Shown here in pieces: positions 1-10,250 of a stretch of DNA of 64,000 bases (position 1 is the stretch's first letter; each line of letters starts with the position of its first letter). Made by a program: the position numbers and the translations under genes. Where the stretch lies: contig JAQISU010000123.1 in NCBI GenBank assembly GCA_029339505.1, positions 2,633,001 through 2,697,000 of the forward strand. Reading direction: 5' to 3'. The notes below the pieces were generated by a model. That model saw only the letters and a list, made by a program, of their open reading frames with translations. It was not told the DNA's origin and searched no databases. This stretch comes from Unio delphinus (lineage: Eukaryota > Mollusca > Bivalvia > Unionida > Unionidae).

Positions 1-384
1 TATTTCAGGCCATCCTAGTATTGTCCGTATAGAACTCTGATAGATATATACGGCATACCCGGGCGAGTTTATCTCAATGGCAGATGATAGCGTCGGCTCA
101 TGAACTGTTATAGCGATTTTCGATTCTTTTCAAGTAATGGATTTTATTCTACGCTGTAATTCATTATTGATTTGTTCAATTTGGTAGGACCCAGATGGAA
201 ACGAAACAACGTTTCAGTCTGGAGTCCCGTCTTCCTTATTTTTATTTGCAAATACCAGGGAATTATTCGGTTGTTGACCGCCAAATGATTTTGATCTGAT
301 ATTTGGCCAACTGTGATACACTCGTAGTTTTGCTAACGCTATCTCTTTCACGGGAATCGCAGAAGGGAAATTCACACACTGAAT
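1..384 (-). pseudogene. Short virion-type Polinton protein, broken, runs off left edge
   Basis: One minus-strand frame reads through almost the whole stretch and is interrupted by TGA stops at 214-216 and 130-132. The readable pieces have the layout of a short protein that is common in invertebrate Polintons: an N-terminal part (VNFPSAIPVKEIALAKLRVY), a middle FPSGSYQIEQINNEL segment like the usual 'F-P-x-G-x-Y-x-I-x-x-I-N' stretch, and a final strand ending in ILGW just before the window edge. The role of this family is not established; a minor virion protein is my inference. No ATG lies between the upstream in-frame stop at 385-387 and the first conserved residues, so the true start is lost or displaced. 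The family match rests on motif memory only. Confidence 0.45.
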
Positions 385-938
385 TTAGGATTCGTTGAGT
401 TTATTGATATCATGCTTATTTTTACCGGGTTGGTATTTTCCGCTATTCGTTGAAGTAGTTCTTGCGATGTTGCCAATGTTATTATACTCATGTTGTCGCT
501 CTAATTTTGAGATCGCGGAATCATAAACACGTACCATCGCTGAGAACTCACTATCTGATATTAATGTATCATCGAGTGACGACGATATCATTGAGAATAA
601 TTGCGAGTACGCGGTTGATACAACATGGAACTTGATTACGTAATCTTGCAGTTTACGCTGACTGCATGATGATATTTTTTTGTTATTATCGAAAGTATTC
701 CCGCGATTGTTGTCGCCACGGATATAGAAATTGGAACAGCTATCGGAGCAATCATTGTCACCGAGGAGAGTATAATACCGGCTCCGGTGATTACACCACT
801 CACCGAGTACACGGTAACATCAACTGCAGTTATTCTTTGTCGGTATTTATTTATTTTTGTTTGGTACTCCTCAGTGAGTGTTTTGAGTTTAGTTTGAAAT
901 TATCTGCCCTGATCATTTCGATACTGTTGTGATGACAT
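385..938 (-). pseudogene. Hydrophobic Polinton-associated protein, broken by a stop and a frameshift
   Basis: Translation from the ATG at 938 gives MSSQQYRNDQGR and then an in-frame TAA at 900-902. After that comes a charged helix (KLKTLTEEYQTKINKYRQR), a hydrophobic block of about 45 residues rich in Gly, Ala, Ile and Val that looks like paired membrane helices, and then a change of frame at a run of seven A (minus strand) near 671-677. The other frame continues to the stop at 385-387 and carries LDDTLISDSEFSAMV. The order helix, hydrophobic block, then an 'ISD-x-EF'-like motif is typical of a small protein found in many animal Polintons. Its function is unknown; a membrane or virion-associated role is inferred. 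The homopolymer shift could be a sequencing error rather than real decay. Confidence 0.6.
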
Positions 939-1004
939 TTTATTTTCAAATCGTTTACGATTTAAATTAAGTTGTTTACTTAAATCCGCTACGAATTCCA
1001 CATA

Positions 1005-1941
1005 CTATGTTACTGAACCCCTAGCCAAATTATTATCAGTGGATGCTATTGTGAACTGTTCAGTTGTATCCTTGTCGATGATTGTTGATATTGTATTGTT
1101 GGCCCCAAATGAACTTGATGAAATATTAAATTGAGTTGGTGATACCAGTGTTAATCGATTAATACCTTTGACGGCCGCGGTGATATTTAAAATATTATTT
1201 AGTGGTGTCCACATAAATGATCCGTATTGAATAGTGTACACGTTATTTATGATATTTTTTTGTTCGTGAGGGATTTTTATTTTTTCAAGTTTTTCTATCA
1301 TTCCCGGTAGATCGTCCTGATGACATCGTTGGTCGTTTTAATATCTTCGCGAACAACTTCTATTCGCCGATTAATTGCAGTTTTTTCATCGAGTTTTGTG
1401 CTAATATCAGCGAGATCCATTTTAATATCATCGGGTTACACGTGTTTAACAAAATATTAATCGACGGCGTCATCAGTCTTTTATAATTTTTGCCAAATTA
1501 TCGATAGCGGTTTTTATGTGTATGATATGCAACTCGGGTTGCGAACGTGGAACACCGAAGAAATTATTTATCGGGGCTTCGATGTTATAAATTATACTCT
1601 GTTGTAATCGACCAAAATTAATTATATGATCGTTGTATTCCGTTTGTAGTTTTTGTTGGACATCCACAATAGTTGAAACAATTACACCTGTTTTGAGTTT
1701 ACCCTGATCGGAAAATACCGCGATAGCATTTTCCGTTACACCGCGTTGAGAGAGAAACATTACTCGTTTTCAATTTACCCTGACGATCTTGAAATACAAC
1801 TATTTCATTGGGATCAAGACTTGCTAAGTTCAACATCTCAGCTATTTCATCTTCGATTATATTTTTTATATCACCGGTTGCAGTGCCATCGGCATTGGGT
1901 TTCTTCAACATTGATAAAGATATCCCCCAAATATCAATCAT
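1005..1941 (-). pseudogene. Fibre/spike-like Polinton protein, several frameshifts
   Basis: The start codon at 1941-1939 overlaps the protease stop as ATGA. The first part (to about 1750) contains NEIVVFQDRQGKLKTSNV. A one-base shift at a short CT run near 1745-1757 leads into the next frame, which holds a second copy of the motif (NAIAVFSDQGKLKTGV). This repeated 'VF-x-D-x-QGKLKT' beta-type motif resembles trimeric virion fibre stalks. After a stop at 1473 another frame around 1310-1425 encodes a coiled-coil-like segment (LADISTKLDEKTAINRRIEV), and a third piece runs from 1301 to 1005. Position after the protease and repeat-plus-coiled-coil architecture suggest an attachment or fibre protein; this is inference from architecture, not from a known homologue. 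At least two frameshifts make it nonfunctional as assembled. Confidence 0.5.
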
Positions 1942-2375
1942 GTTATATTATGTTTTCTCTCTAAAACGCGATTACTCGTATATTCATTTACGACCCGATG
2001 AGGTGGTTTTCTCGATGATGAAATAGCGTCAAGGACATTCAATATTTCTATGCCGCATATTAGTGGGTCATTTATTTGTTGTGTTTTTATCGTAGAATAC
2101 CAGATAGGAGTTTTCAAATTGTTTATATAACGCATAAATTCTTTAGGCGGTGCTGACCCATATGAATCGAAATAAACAATTGCACGCGGATCAATCGCGT
2201 ATGCAACCCAGTGGGTTCCGGGTCCGGTGCTGTTATCAAGATTAATGATACCTGTTTCAACATTTTTTGATTGTGCCGGCAACGGATCTTTCATAAAGAC
2301 ACCTCTGAAGTTTTTTATCGCTAGTTTTTTAGCAGCTTCGAGTAAATCAAAATTTGACATGGGAACCATAGACAA
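1938..2375 (-). CDS. PRO: Adenain-like maturation cysteine protease (Polinton PRO)
   Basis: This 145-residue open frame matches the adenovirus-protease (C5) / Ulp1-like fold used by Polintons and adintoviruses to process virion proteins. The catalytic set is visible in the right order: His55 within GTHWVAY, Asp70 within VYFDSYG, Gln99 or Gln100 before the active site, and Cys107 in LICGIEIL. The spacing fits adenain (His54, Glu71, Cys122). Length is shorter than adenovirus adenain (about 204 residues) but usual for Polinton forms. The charged C-terminus (ERKHNIT) ends in TGA at 1938-1940, which overlaps the next gene's ATG by four bases (ATGA). Its substrates would be capsid and core precursors; the upstream pX-like peptide has GLRLLG-type sites. 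It is the only unbroken gene of the cassette. A degraded N-terminus cannot be excluded. Confidence 0.82.
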   Translation of the reverse strand: MSMVPMSNFDLLEAAKKLAIKNFRGVFMKDPLPAQSKNVETGIINLDNSTGPGTHWVAYAIDPRAIVYFDSYGSAPPKEFMRYINNLKTPIWYSTIKTQQINDPLICGIEILNVLDAISSSRKPPHRVVNEYTSNRVLERKHNIT

Positions 2376-2392
2376 TATCGAAGATATCGGAG

Positions 2393-2850
2393 TTAGTCAA
2401 CTGTTCCTAGTCTCAGGCCTTTTCCGCTGTGCCATGAATACGGGGTTCCTAGTAATCTTAGACCCTTTCCCTTTTTTTGGTGTCCTTGTCCAGTTGCTTT
2501 CTTTAGTGCCATCCCTGCCGCGGTACCAACGGCTCCTAACGCTGCCGCTTTAGCAACCGCTGGGGCCGCTGATGCAATTAGCGCTGGAATCGCAGCTAAC
2601 AGTGGAAATATACCATCTGATTTTATCATGTTTTTGATCGCAGCTGCAGAGGCTGTGATCTGAACACCCTATTAATCTTTGAAAACATCATTGAAGTGTT
2701 TTATCTGACGAGTTGTCAGTGACAATTTATTCTGACCACCAGACATCTGATTGTGTTTCAACGTTCTTGGTTCCACATTTTTTAGCTGATTCTGATTGCA
2801 ATTTTTAATCTGACTAGGAGTCAATGTAACACTAATATGACATTATGACA
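2393..2850 (-). pseudogene. LTxxQ / pX-like virion peptide precursor, split by tandem stops
   Basis: One minus-strand frame carries, from about 2835 down, an N-terminal part with LTPSQIKNCNQNQL, LKHNQMSGGQ and LSLTTRQIKHFN, i.e. repeated 'LTxxQ' elements. Two adjacent in-frame stops (TAA 2672-2674, TAG 2669-2671) interrupt it. The same frame then continues with an Ala-rich hydrophobic segment (GIFPLLAAIPALIASAAPA) and a basic tail with two GLR-type motifs (KGKGLRLLG, GKGLRLG). This architecture is known from Polinton proteins compared with the adenovirus core peptide pX/mu and membrane-active virion peptides. The GLR motifs could be protease sites (inference). The segment from the ATG at 2629 to 2393 is still open and might act alone as a 78-residue peptide. 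No ATG precedes the N-terminal part in frame. Confidence 0.65.
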
Positions 2851-2939
2851 TATCGACTATAAGACATTATATTAATAACAGATTGATCTAATTGTTACAT
2901 TGGAAAAACACTCGTGTGAAAAATCCGAAGGATTTTCAA

Positions 2940-3768
2940 TTACATATTTTCCACTGGTACATCGACTACTCTCATTCGTCCACCAAAACCTTCGAGTAGC
3001 ATTGATTTGTCGCTTAGAATGACAGCAACCGCTCTAATTAGCAATACCACTAGGACGGGCTACACGAGCTCTAAAGTGTATATCAACGACGGATTGTCTT
3101 GTTAAATCAAGATGTTCCAGCGAAAAGTAATAAATTGGATAATAATTTTTTAAATCCAATTGTGATATTTTCAGACCAATATCTACATTTTGATCGCGTC
3201 CCATATATGACAACAGACGATGATACACGCGTGCAATATGGTTAGTGGTGTAATCAAGTTGTATATCCTCGGATGGTTCCTGCTGTCCGTTTATTCTCAG
3301 CGAGACCTCATTAACACCCATCTGATCAAATATCATATGACTTCGTTCTTGATTGTTTAATCGCTCAGTATTCTGCAGCGCAATAAATACATGTCGTGGA
3401 GCTGAAACGCCTTGTTTTGATGCCAGGTGCCATGTAAATGTACCATCAATATTAGAATCAATGGTATCCGCTGTTGTTGTTAGCCAACTTAGCAATGATT
3501 TTCCTCCACGATCCATAAATGATAGTAATCGATCTTCTGTTGTGATTGATGGAGTCATTACTGGCATCCACAGTGATAGTTTTGTTATATTTACTTTACC
3601 CTTTAACACCACGGTAAGATGATAATCAACATGATAAGGAATAGGAGAGGAAAATTGTATACTTGAAAATACTGATATGCGGATGGACAAGATCAAACCA
3701 ACACTGCCATGCCGTGACCCATGGGAAATAAAGAAATAAATTTGAACCAACAAGACCAACATTTGCAT
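2940..3768 (-). pseudogene. MCP: Hexon-like (double jelly-roll) major capsid protein, C-terminal half
   Basis: The main open frame (stop at 3034) shows the landmarks of the C-terminal half of Polinton-type capsid proteins: a LSLWMPVMTPSI block, then PRHVFIALQNTERLNNQ, a MIFDQMG turn, VSLRINGQQEP and NYYPIYYFSLEHLDL. Near 3040-3060 the frame changes, and the expected last strands (AVAVILSDKSMLLEG) continue in another frame to a TAA at 2940-2942. The family forms the icosahedral virion shell. The N-terminal jelly-roll is missing: upstream of roughly 3660 I see no convincing capsid sequence, although the frame stays open to an ATG at 3768. The gene is therefore truncated at the 5' side and frameshifted near the end. 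Usual length is above 400 residues; about 240 are readable here. Confidence 0.7.
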
Positions 3769-4109
3769 ATTCTACTGAAAACAATTGTAAACACATGACA
3801 GAGTTGCAATATACGCACACAGTCTACAAACTCTGTTCATGTTTGCGGACTCTCTTCGTCAAAGCGTGATGATGTAATGCATTCTTATTTTAGTCTTTAT
3901 GCATGATTAAGACATTAAAAAAACTTATCCACTTCCATTTCTCTCAATTTATTCTCATTTTTATTCAGTCCACTCTCATTTCATTAAACGTGTCTTTATT
4001 GACGCTAATGTCAATAAGAAATCGAATCTTCCTCCATATTACGTGGAACGCACACATTTCTCGCATTAAGAGTTTGAAAAAGAAAACAGCCACATTACAG
4101 CACGAGCCA

Positions 4110-4290
4110 CTATGTTATCTAAGGTATTCGGCTTATATAATCCACACGGCACAAATCACTGGATTAAGTTAGGTTTGTGGGTATTGGATTATCTGAGGTC
4201 CTCGGCTTTTATGAAGCCCTTTATTACACTGGGTATTAGGTTATCAGAGGTCTGCGGCCAGTTTGAGGTATTAGGATTAAATTGATGCAT
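4110..4290. repeat. Degenerate tandem repeat, about 3 diverged units
   Basis: The phrases TTATCTAAGGTATTCGGC, TTATCTGAGGTCCTCGGC and TTATCAGAGGTCTGCGGC recur at about 60-75-bp spacing, each followed by a loosely similar stretch ending in 'GGTATT-GGATT'. This looks like an old, decayed minisatellite. Confidence 0.4.
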
Positions 4291-4815
4291 AGACTTAAGA
4301 ATCCGAAGCATTTAAAATCAAACAACCTACAAAAACTTAATGACGGCATCAATATGCAACTCACTTTACCCGAGTGCCATTAAAAACTTTCCAAGGACAA
4401 CTGAAGACGAAGGTCAGTGGGCAGCAAAGACATTATGTGAAAACTAGGTCACCATCTGAATCTAATTGTGCACTGTCCTGTTGGAATTTCAACTTTTCTT
4501 GTTGCATATTTTAAATTAAGATTTAATATTGCGCTAATATCAGTACCATTAGAAATTACATCCCCTTCCCGACATTCTTATGTGCGATTTTTGTTATATA
4601 TGATACACCAACATTATGCCAGTAAAAGTTGATTTTCCAGGGAGAAGTCGGAATTGCGAGAAATTATATCCACGTGGCATTATTATATCGACGTGGCACT
4701 AACCTACGTCAGTAATTTGTTTCCTATCTTGTAATATAACTCATACGATTATGCATTTCTGTGCAACCTAAACGTACCGCGCAATGATATATAATTTATC
4801 TGATACGACATTTCT

Positions 4816-4921
4816 ATTGGCATTTCAGCATACTATGTAATGGGTAATAATTCATATGATAATACACGTATACTGGCATTTCAGCATATTATGTAATGGG
4901 TAATAATTCATATGATAATAC
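4816..4921. repeat. Tandem duplication of a ~55-bp unit
   Basis: Two adjacent copies differ by only a few bases. Each contains TGGCATTTCAGCATA, TATGTAATGGGTAATAATTC and ATATGATAATAC. The copies begin at about 4816 and 4871. Confidence 0.85.
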
Positions 4922-5360
4922 ATTTCTGTTGGGAAAGTATACAAGCGTTTGTTTGATAAATGAACCCTAATCAGTCTTAACCATGTAATGTAATGCGAAT
5001 CATAATATTAGCCTTAACCATATAGAATGACGGCCTGTTTGATTTATTAAACTGTTCAATATTGTATTTGCATTCCTTTCTGTTAATTTAGAAACACCAA
5101 GCTCATATATTAATCACAATTTATCTCATAAATATAAAGTAATCATACTATCTGCATAACCTATACATGTGTCACATGGGCTAGACGTTTTGGTCATACC
5201 AAAGCGGGGCTCAATCTGACCCGTTTGAACAGTGTGTCAGATGCATCTTGAAGCTGATGAAATAAGAATCGTCAGACATTTCATGATCATACATATTTTC
5301 AGTTTGTTTCTCAAGAACATACAGCCGTTATCATCTCGTAATTTGCTTCTTGCTGAAATG

Positions 5361-5906
5361 TTTTAAGCCTATTTAAGGACGTCAGACTCCTGTAGTGTTG
5401 TAGGCCTATTCATGGAAGTTAGACTCATGTATTGATTTAGGCCTATTAATGGAAGTCAGACTCATGCATTGTTTTAGACCTATTCATGGAAGTCAGAATC
5501 ATGTATTGGTTTAGGCCTATTCATGGAAGTCAGACTCATGTATTGGGTTAAACCTATTCATGGAAGTCAAACTCCTGTAGTGTTGTACGCCTATTCATGG
5601 TAGTTAGACTGATGTAGTGTTGTAGGCCTATTCATGGCAGTTAGACTGATGTAGTGTTGTAGGTCTATTCATGGAAGTCAGATTCATGTAGTGTTGTAGG
5701 CCTATTCATGGAAGTCAGATTCATGTAGTGTTGTACGCCTATTCATGGCAGTTAGACTCATGTAGTGTTGTAGGCCTATTCATGGAATTCAGACTCATGT
5801 AGTGTTTTAGGCCTATTCATGGAAGTCAGACTCATGTAGTGTTTTAGGCCTATTCATGGAATTCAGACTCATGTAGTGTTTTAGGCCTATTCATGGAAGT
5901 CAGACA
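5361..5906. repeat. 37-bp minisatellite, ~15 copies
   Basis: The unit is 37 bp and is recognised by TAGGCCTATTCATGGAAGTC followed by AGACTCATGTAGTGTTG. Copies vary at the TGTTG/TGTTTT and AAGTC/CAGTT positions; some neighbouring copies share the same variant. The array ends sharply before a unique sequence at 5907. Confidence 0.93.
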
Positions 5907-6640
5907 GTGGTTTCAACTATCATCAACAAAACCAAAGCAATAATTTCAAAGATGACTCTCGCATCCACAAAATTTAATTAGTTCCTTGAGAATGGAAATT
6001 TCAGAATTAGGGACAACAATTAAAGCAAATGGAAGTCTCTATTTAACCGTATATTGCACACTAAATTTAGTTCGCGAAGAAAATAAAACTGTGACTTACG
6101 GGAACGCGTACAAGCATAAATAATTTAATAGTGGAAAAGAGATTAAAATTGTAAACGAACAAGGAACGCCAAACTAAATTTTACTAGTAACGCAGTACCC
6201 TTTTCAAAAGGAAGCAAACCCGGTTTATTGCATTTTTAGACTAGGACATTCGTCAAATGAAGCGTCGACAAGTCAAATTTTCCGAATGGAGAAAAGTTAT
6301 TGAATAGGCAACACCCACCTTAAACCAAAGTATGAATGCCAATTACTCAGGGCCCTGCACATGACATAGGAGCGTTGAATTCAGTTGAGTCCTGCACGTA
6401 GAAGTCTGTCTTCAGCAAAATCATGCAGAGGTTACAGCTGATCATGTTCACTTGTATGCACTGATGGAAATGAAATGTTTTAATCTACAGTACAATAATT
6501 TCTGACTTCCCGATTAGGAGACCATCATGCGTAAATGAATGATTTGAAACAATTGTGACAACAGAACGAAACCGCTACAGCTAGAATGAAGATAAAAAGA
6601 CCATCATGTCAGTTCTACAGAGATTCAAAGTGTTTACATA
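5907..6640. other. No gene seen
   Basis: The stretch is unique-looking AT-rich sequence with stops in every frame. I find nothing to annotate. Confidence 0.5.
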
Positions 6641-6777
6641 AAGCATGCTGTCCTCCTGGTAAGATGTCATCCAGGCATGCTGTCCTCCAGGCATGATGTT
6701 CTCCAGGCATGATGTCCTCCAGGCATGATGTCCTCCAGGCATATTGACCTCTGACCTCCAAGTATGATGTCCTCCAG
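6641..6777. repeat. 16-bp minisatellite, ~8 imperfect copies
   Basis: The unit AGGCATGATGTCCTCC is repeated with small changes, with one interruption at about 6740-6757. Open frames that cross it on the minus strand are produced by the repeat and are not evidence of a gene. Confidence 0.9.
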
Positions 6778-7184
6778 AATCGTACTACTAAAGATAAGGA
6801 AACTAGCAATATTCAGGAATTTCTCATAAATGCTCAGGAACTCCGCCAAGAGCAGCTTAACACGTTTGGGAAGGAACGATTCGTTTTTTCGTAGACCCTG
6901 GTATTCCTTCTCGTCTCTATTTGAAATATGAAGAGAATTCAAGGGAAAATGTAATACTATGAATGCGGACATACATATACTTCGGCTTATCTTCGGTGCC
7001 TCGCAGGATGGAAGGATGGTGGATCTGCACAAGGTATTACAATAAGTGCTAATGGCTTGTGGCTGAGTCGGTTATCCTTGCGTACACAAATGGTTACCTG
7101 AGGACTGGCAACAAAATGATTCTGCTTTAATATAATGAAAAAGGAGCGTAGAGGAGATAGATGGACAAGACCTTTTAGTGTTAT

Positions 7185-7898
7185 ATGGGAAACGTGTATG
7201 ATGTCATAAACTTTGGTGAACTGGCAGATGCATTATACGAACGTGTCGTTCATGCAATAATACTCTTTGACAGAATCGCAGTTACATTTGATCCATATGG
7301 AGAAACCTTCAATCAAGACTACCTGGAAGAAAAGCTCGAAATATTCTCGTTTAATCATAAGAGTAGTGATTAACAGCCCTTTGCCAGTCCTTTGAAACCG
7401 TTTGACTTTCTAGCCATGTCTGGACTAGCACGCGTGCTCTCAAACCATCTGATGACAAATCCTCATGCAGACAAAATGTTAGTAGTTGCTGATGGAATCC
7501 AGAGAGAGGACGAAGTTCAGACATCCAACTCTGATTTACATATTCGAAACTACAAACCTACCACGAGGAGGCATATGCCCTGCATTGTATTTACACCATT
7601 GCAGATTGTGTTATTGTATCAGGACATGCTACATGTGTTAGTGATAATGGTAGTACATTTCTACAAAATGAAGTGCACAAAGAAGTGGATCAAAGCAGGC
7701 ACATCGAAACATCGCAAGTATATTTCGATGCTTAAATCCCACAGAAACATTATTTCGCCAAGTCGGTCTTTGAAGCCCTTTTCGTTTCCATGCAATGACA
7801 GGATATGATTATATATCCGACTGCGCTGATCATAACATAAGTACTGCATTGAAAGTGTCCAAGTCTATCACTCTCTCCATTTCCAGAGCCGTACATTA
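7185..7898 (+). pseudogene. Fragment of the 'HEEAD...FHALTGCD' mobile-element-associated gene family, broken
   Basis: Pieces in several frames fall in the order expected for a large uncharacterised protein that is repeated in many invertebrate genomes. They are NFGELADAL and FDRIAVTFDPY (7205-7300), then ARVLSNHLMTNPHADKMLVV with DEVQTSNSDLHIRNYK (7425-7555). Next, in another frame, comes HEEAYALHCIY (from 7562; the family's HEEAD-type motif), then TFLQNEV and a stop, and finally, in a third frame, FHAMTGYD (7786-7809; the family's FHALTGCD motif). At least two frameshifts and an internal stop separate them. The acidic HEEAD motif suggests a nuclease-like active site, but that is inference. 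The gene is truncated at both ends. I name the family from motif memory; its true transposon host is not certain. Confidence 0.6.
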
Positions 7899-8216
7899 AT
7901 GGATCTTGTCTCACGTGGATGCACAAATGTATACACGTCGCAGAATTGCACCTACAGGAGTAGAAGCTGACATGCGCTGGACGTTACAAGTGTGCAAATA
8001 GTGGAAAGAGTTATGAAGTGACGGTTACTTTACATTCAACACTGAACACCATCATACTGCACGCACGTCACGACACGTGTGCCTAAAGATAATAAAGTGT
8101 ATTGAGAACTACTTTGTAAACAAGCCATGTACACTCCTATTTTAGACGCTTTAGGTTTTGATTGATTAAATTTATTTGTGAATTAACTAAAACAGCTGTT
8201 TCGTCCGTTTGAAAGT

Positions 8217-8475
8217 ATGGATGATAAAGTCAACGATGTGGACGAGTTCATTGACTCAGAAATGAAACTTTCAACGAAGCAGATGAATGAGCATATTTGC
8301 GATGTAAACAACAAACGTGATCTCTAGGGTCTTAAAAAAGCCAAAGGCACTCGCAGATCTACCAGAGATGTACCATCGTACAAGTCTATTAAAATACTAG
8401 AAACAAATGCAAGTGAAGGTTATGATAGAAAACTAAGAGCCTTAGAGCCAACAATAATTAAGACGACGAAACAGT
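8217..8475 (+). pseudogene. Unrecognised coding-like fragment with one internal stop
   Basis: From an ATG at 8217 the frame reads MDDKVNDVDEFIDSEMKLST and on through a mixed, hydrophilic sequence. A single TAG falls near 8325, then LKKAKGTRRSTRDVPSYKS continues to a stop at 8475. The composition (Asp, Glu, Lys and Arg spread evenly, no low complexity) is more protein-like than the surroundings. It lies 320 bp downstream of the HEEAD-family fragment on the same strand and could belong to the same element. I do not recognise it. Confidence 0.25.
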
Positions 8476-10049
8476 AGTATTTCCTCTTGGTAAATGTCTT
8501 GTCACACAACAGCTGTTTTTCAATTTTCCCCGTGTGACTCTTTTGATACAATGTTTGTCTAGTGGTAGATGACTCGCCGTATTATGATAAAGGTCTTCGC
8601 TGGGGTATTTCCAACAGGCATGTGCTAGTAACAGGGCATAAGCATGTTGTCTTTAGCTAGTAATAAGAACGGTAATAAATATACTTTGCATGTATGCATT
8701 TTGAACTTTCTTAGTTAGCTCCTCTAATCCGACAGACATGTTATGCAAAATTGATTAAACAGAGGCTGTACTGGAATTTCGAGTAGCCTACAGTTCCAGC
8801 TGCAATCCATTCACCTTATTTCACTGAATTGTCCCAATAAGCCAGCCCCTCATAATAAGAAAAAACAGAATTGAATTATATCAACTTAGAAACAAGCATT
8901 CATTAATAACATGACTTAAATTTCGAGTTTAGGCAGATCAAAACGACAATTCATTTTAAAGTGACGCAGAGCGCGCGACTAAGTTAAAAGGTCTCAGAGC
9001 GGTGCTATCTGCCCATAAATACTGTTACTGTGTATTGATGAATATACGGTTGTGAATTTCGTTTGCAATAACGCATACATTCATTTAGATGTATTCTTGT
9101 AATGTCTTTTATCGTTAAGCCTTATGTAGTTAAACACAATGAGCATATACTCAAAAGGTTTGTGCATTTGTAGGGGAACCTTTGAACTCGCTGTGATTCT
9201 TCTGAAAAATACTGCAATCCGCAAGATCGTGCTGTATTTTGCAGAAACTCTCGTTGTCTATTTTTGTTTTTTAATTATAGAATAACATGGTAATTATGCA
9301 AGCTATACGTACCTGACCATACTGAGTGCCCAGAATTAGATTTTTCCTCGCCAATACATGAAATGTTAAGATTGAAAATGAAGAAGTTTAGACTAGAAAA
9401 TGTAGTTCTAAGTCGCCAAATTAAAGTGTGAATTTATAATAAAACCTAACTCTTCTAAGAAACAATTATTCTGAATATATGTCAAAAACGTATTCACATT
9501 TAATTGTGGAGTCTGCAAAAGTAGAGTCTTCTGATATATTAATGTAGCAGAAAGAATTTTTTGAAGAGATTGTTTCTGGATTTATTTAAATCTGATGACG
9601 CGAGAAGGTGCAAATTGTTCCGTCAACACTAGCTGGTATGCACGTTATGGTGGATTTAGTGTCTTGTTAAGAGAGGCTTAGGTTAGGTAGCTTTTACGTG
9701 TTTCTAGCTGTTCAACATAATCCTAACCATGATATTAGGATACATAAATTACCTTATTGATCATGGATAAGATAACTTGATTTGACACTGTACAATCATC
9801 AAGTAATCCTAACATAATTCTACACGTTTCAGACTTTTGACACGCGTTTTTAAAGTATTATCAAGAAAGGACAACTATTTAAATACCATACCAGGACATC
9901 ATTCTCAAGTAGTTTTTCCCCCTTCAAAATCCATTGCACAAATATATCTGACATTGAAGTAAACAGAACATCCTTTGCTGAGTCAACATAACTCCAGATA
10001 ACGTTACCTTTTGTTAGCACTATGTGACTGATGTTGTGCTGATATGCTG
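8476..10049. other. No gene seen
   Basis: AT-rich sequence without an open frame above 60 codons and without visible tandem structure. Confidence 0.5.
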
Positions 10050-10250
10050 TAAACCGTTACAGCATACACACATTCGACAGCCGTAAAATGTTACAGCATA
10101 CACATTCGATAGCCGTAAAACGTTACAACACACATTCGACAACCATAAAACGTTACAGCATATACATATTCGACAGCCGTAAAACGTTACAGCATACACA
10201 CATTCGACAGCTGTAAAATGTTACAGCATACACACATTCGACAGCTGCAG
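10050..10250. repeat. 34-36-bp minisatellite, ~6 copies
   Basis: Copies share CATTCGACAGCCGTAAAA followed by CGTTACAGCATACACA. Copy length varies by small deletions in the CACACA segment. Confidence 0.92.

Larger units (their letters stand above)
1..3800 (-). mobile_element. Decayed Polinton/Maverick (adintovirus-like) element, structural-gene end
   Basis: Six neighbouring minus-strand coding regions can be read as a viral structural module. In transcription order they are a hexon-like capsid protein, an LTxxQ/pX-like peptide, an adenain-like protease, a fibre-like protein, a hydrophobic protein and a short virion-type protein. This gene content is known from Polintons/Mavericks and adintoviruses, which are large self-synthesising DNA transposons or integrated viruses of animals. 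No DNA polymerase B or retroviral-type integrase is visible; those genes may lie beyond the left edge. Frameshifts and stops break five of six genes, so the copy is old or badly assembled. I could not find terminal inverted repeats, and the right limit near 3800 is only where coding similarity fades. Confidence 0.82.
3800..5360. other. No gene seen; AT-rich spacer
   Basis: All six frames are closed by frequent stops apart from a 89-codon frame at 3903-4172 that has a biased, non-protein-like composition. The stretch holds two small repeats listed separately. I see no promoter or RNA gene in it. Confidence 0.5.

Noticed and set aside
666..932. 88-codon plus-strand open frame
   Set aside because: It is the antisense shadow of the minus-strand hydrophobic Polinton gene.
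3353..3622. 89-codon plus-strand open frame
   Set aside because: It lies opposite the capsid gene and has no independent domain.
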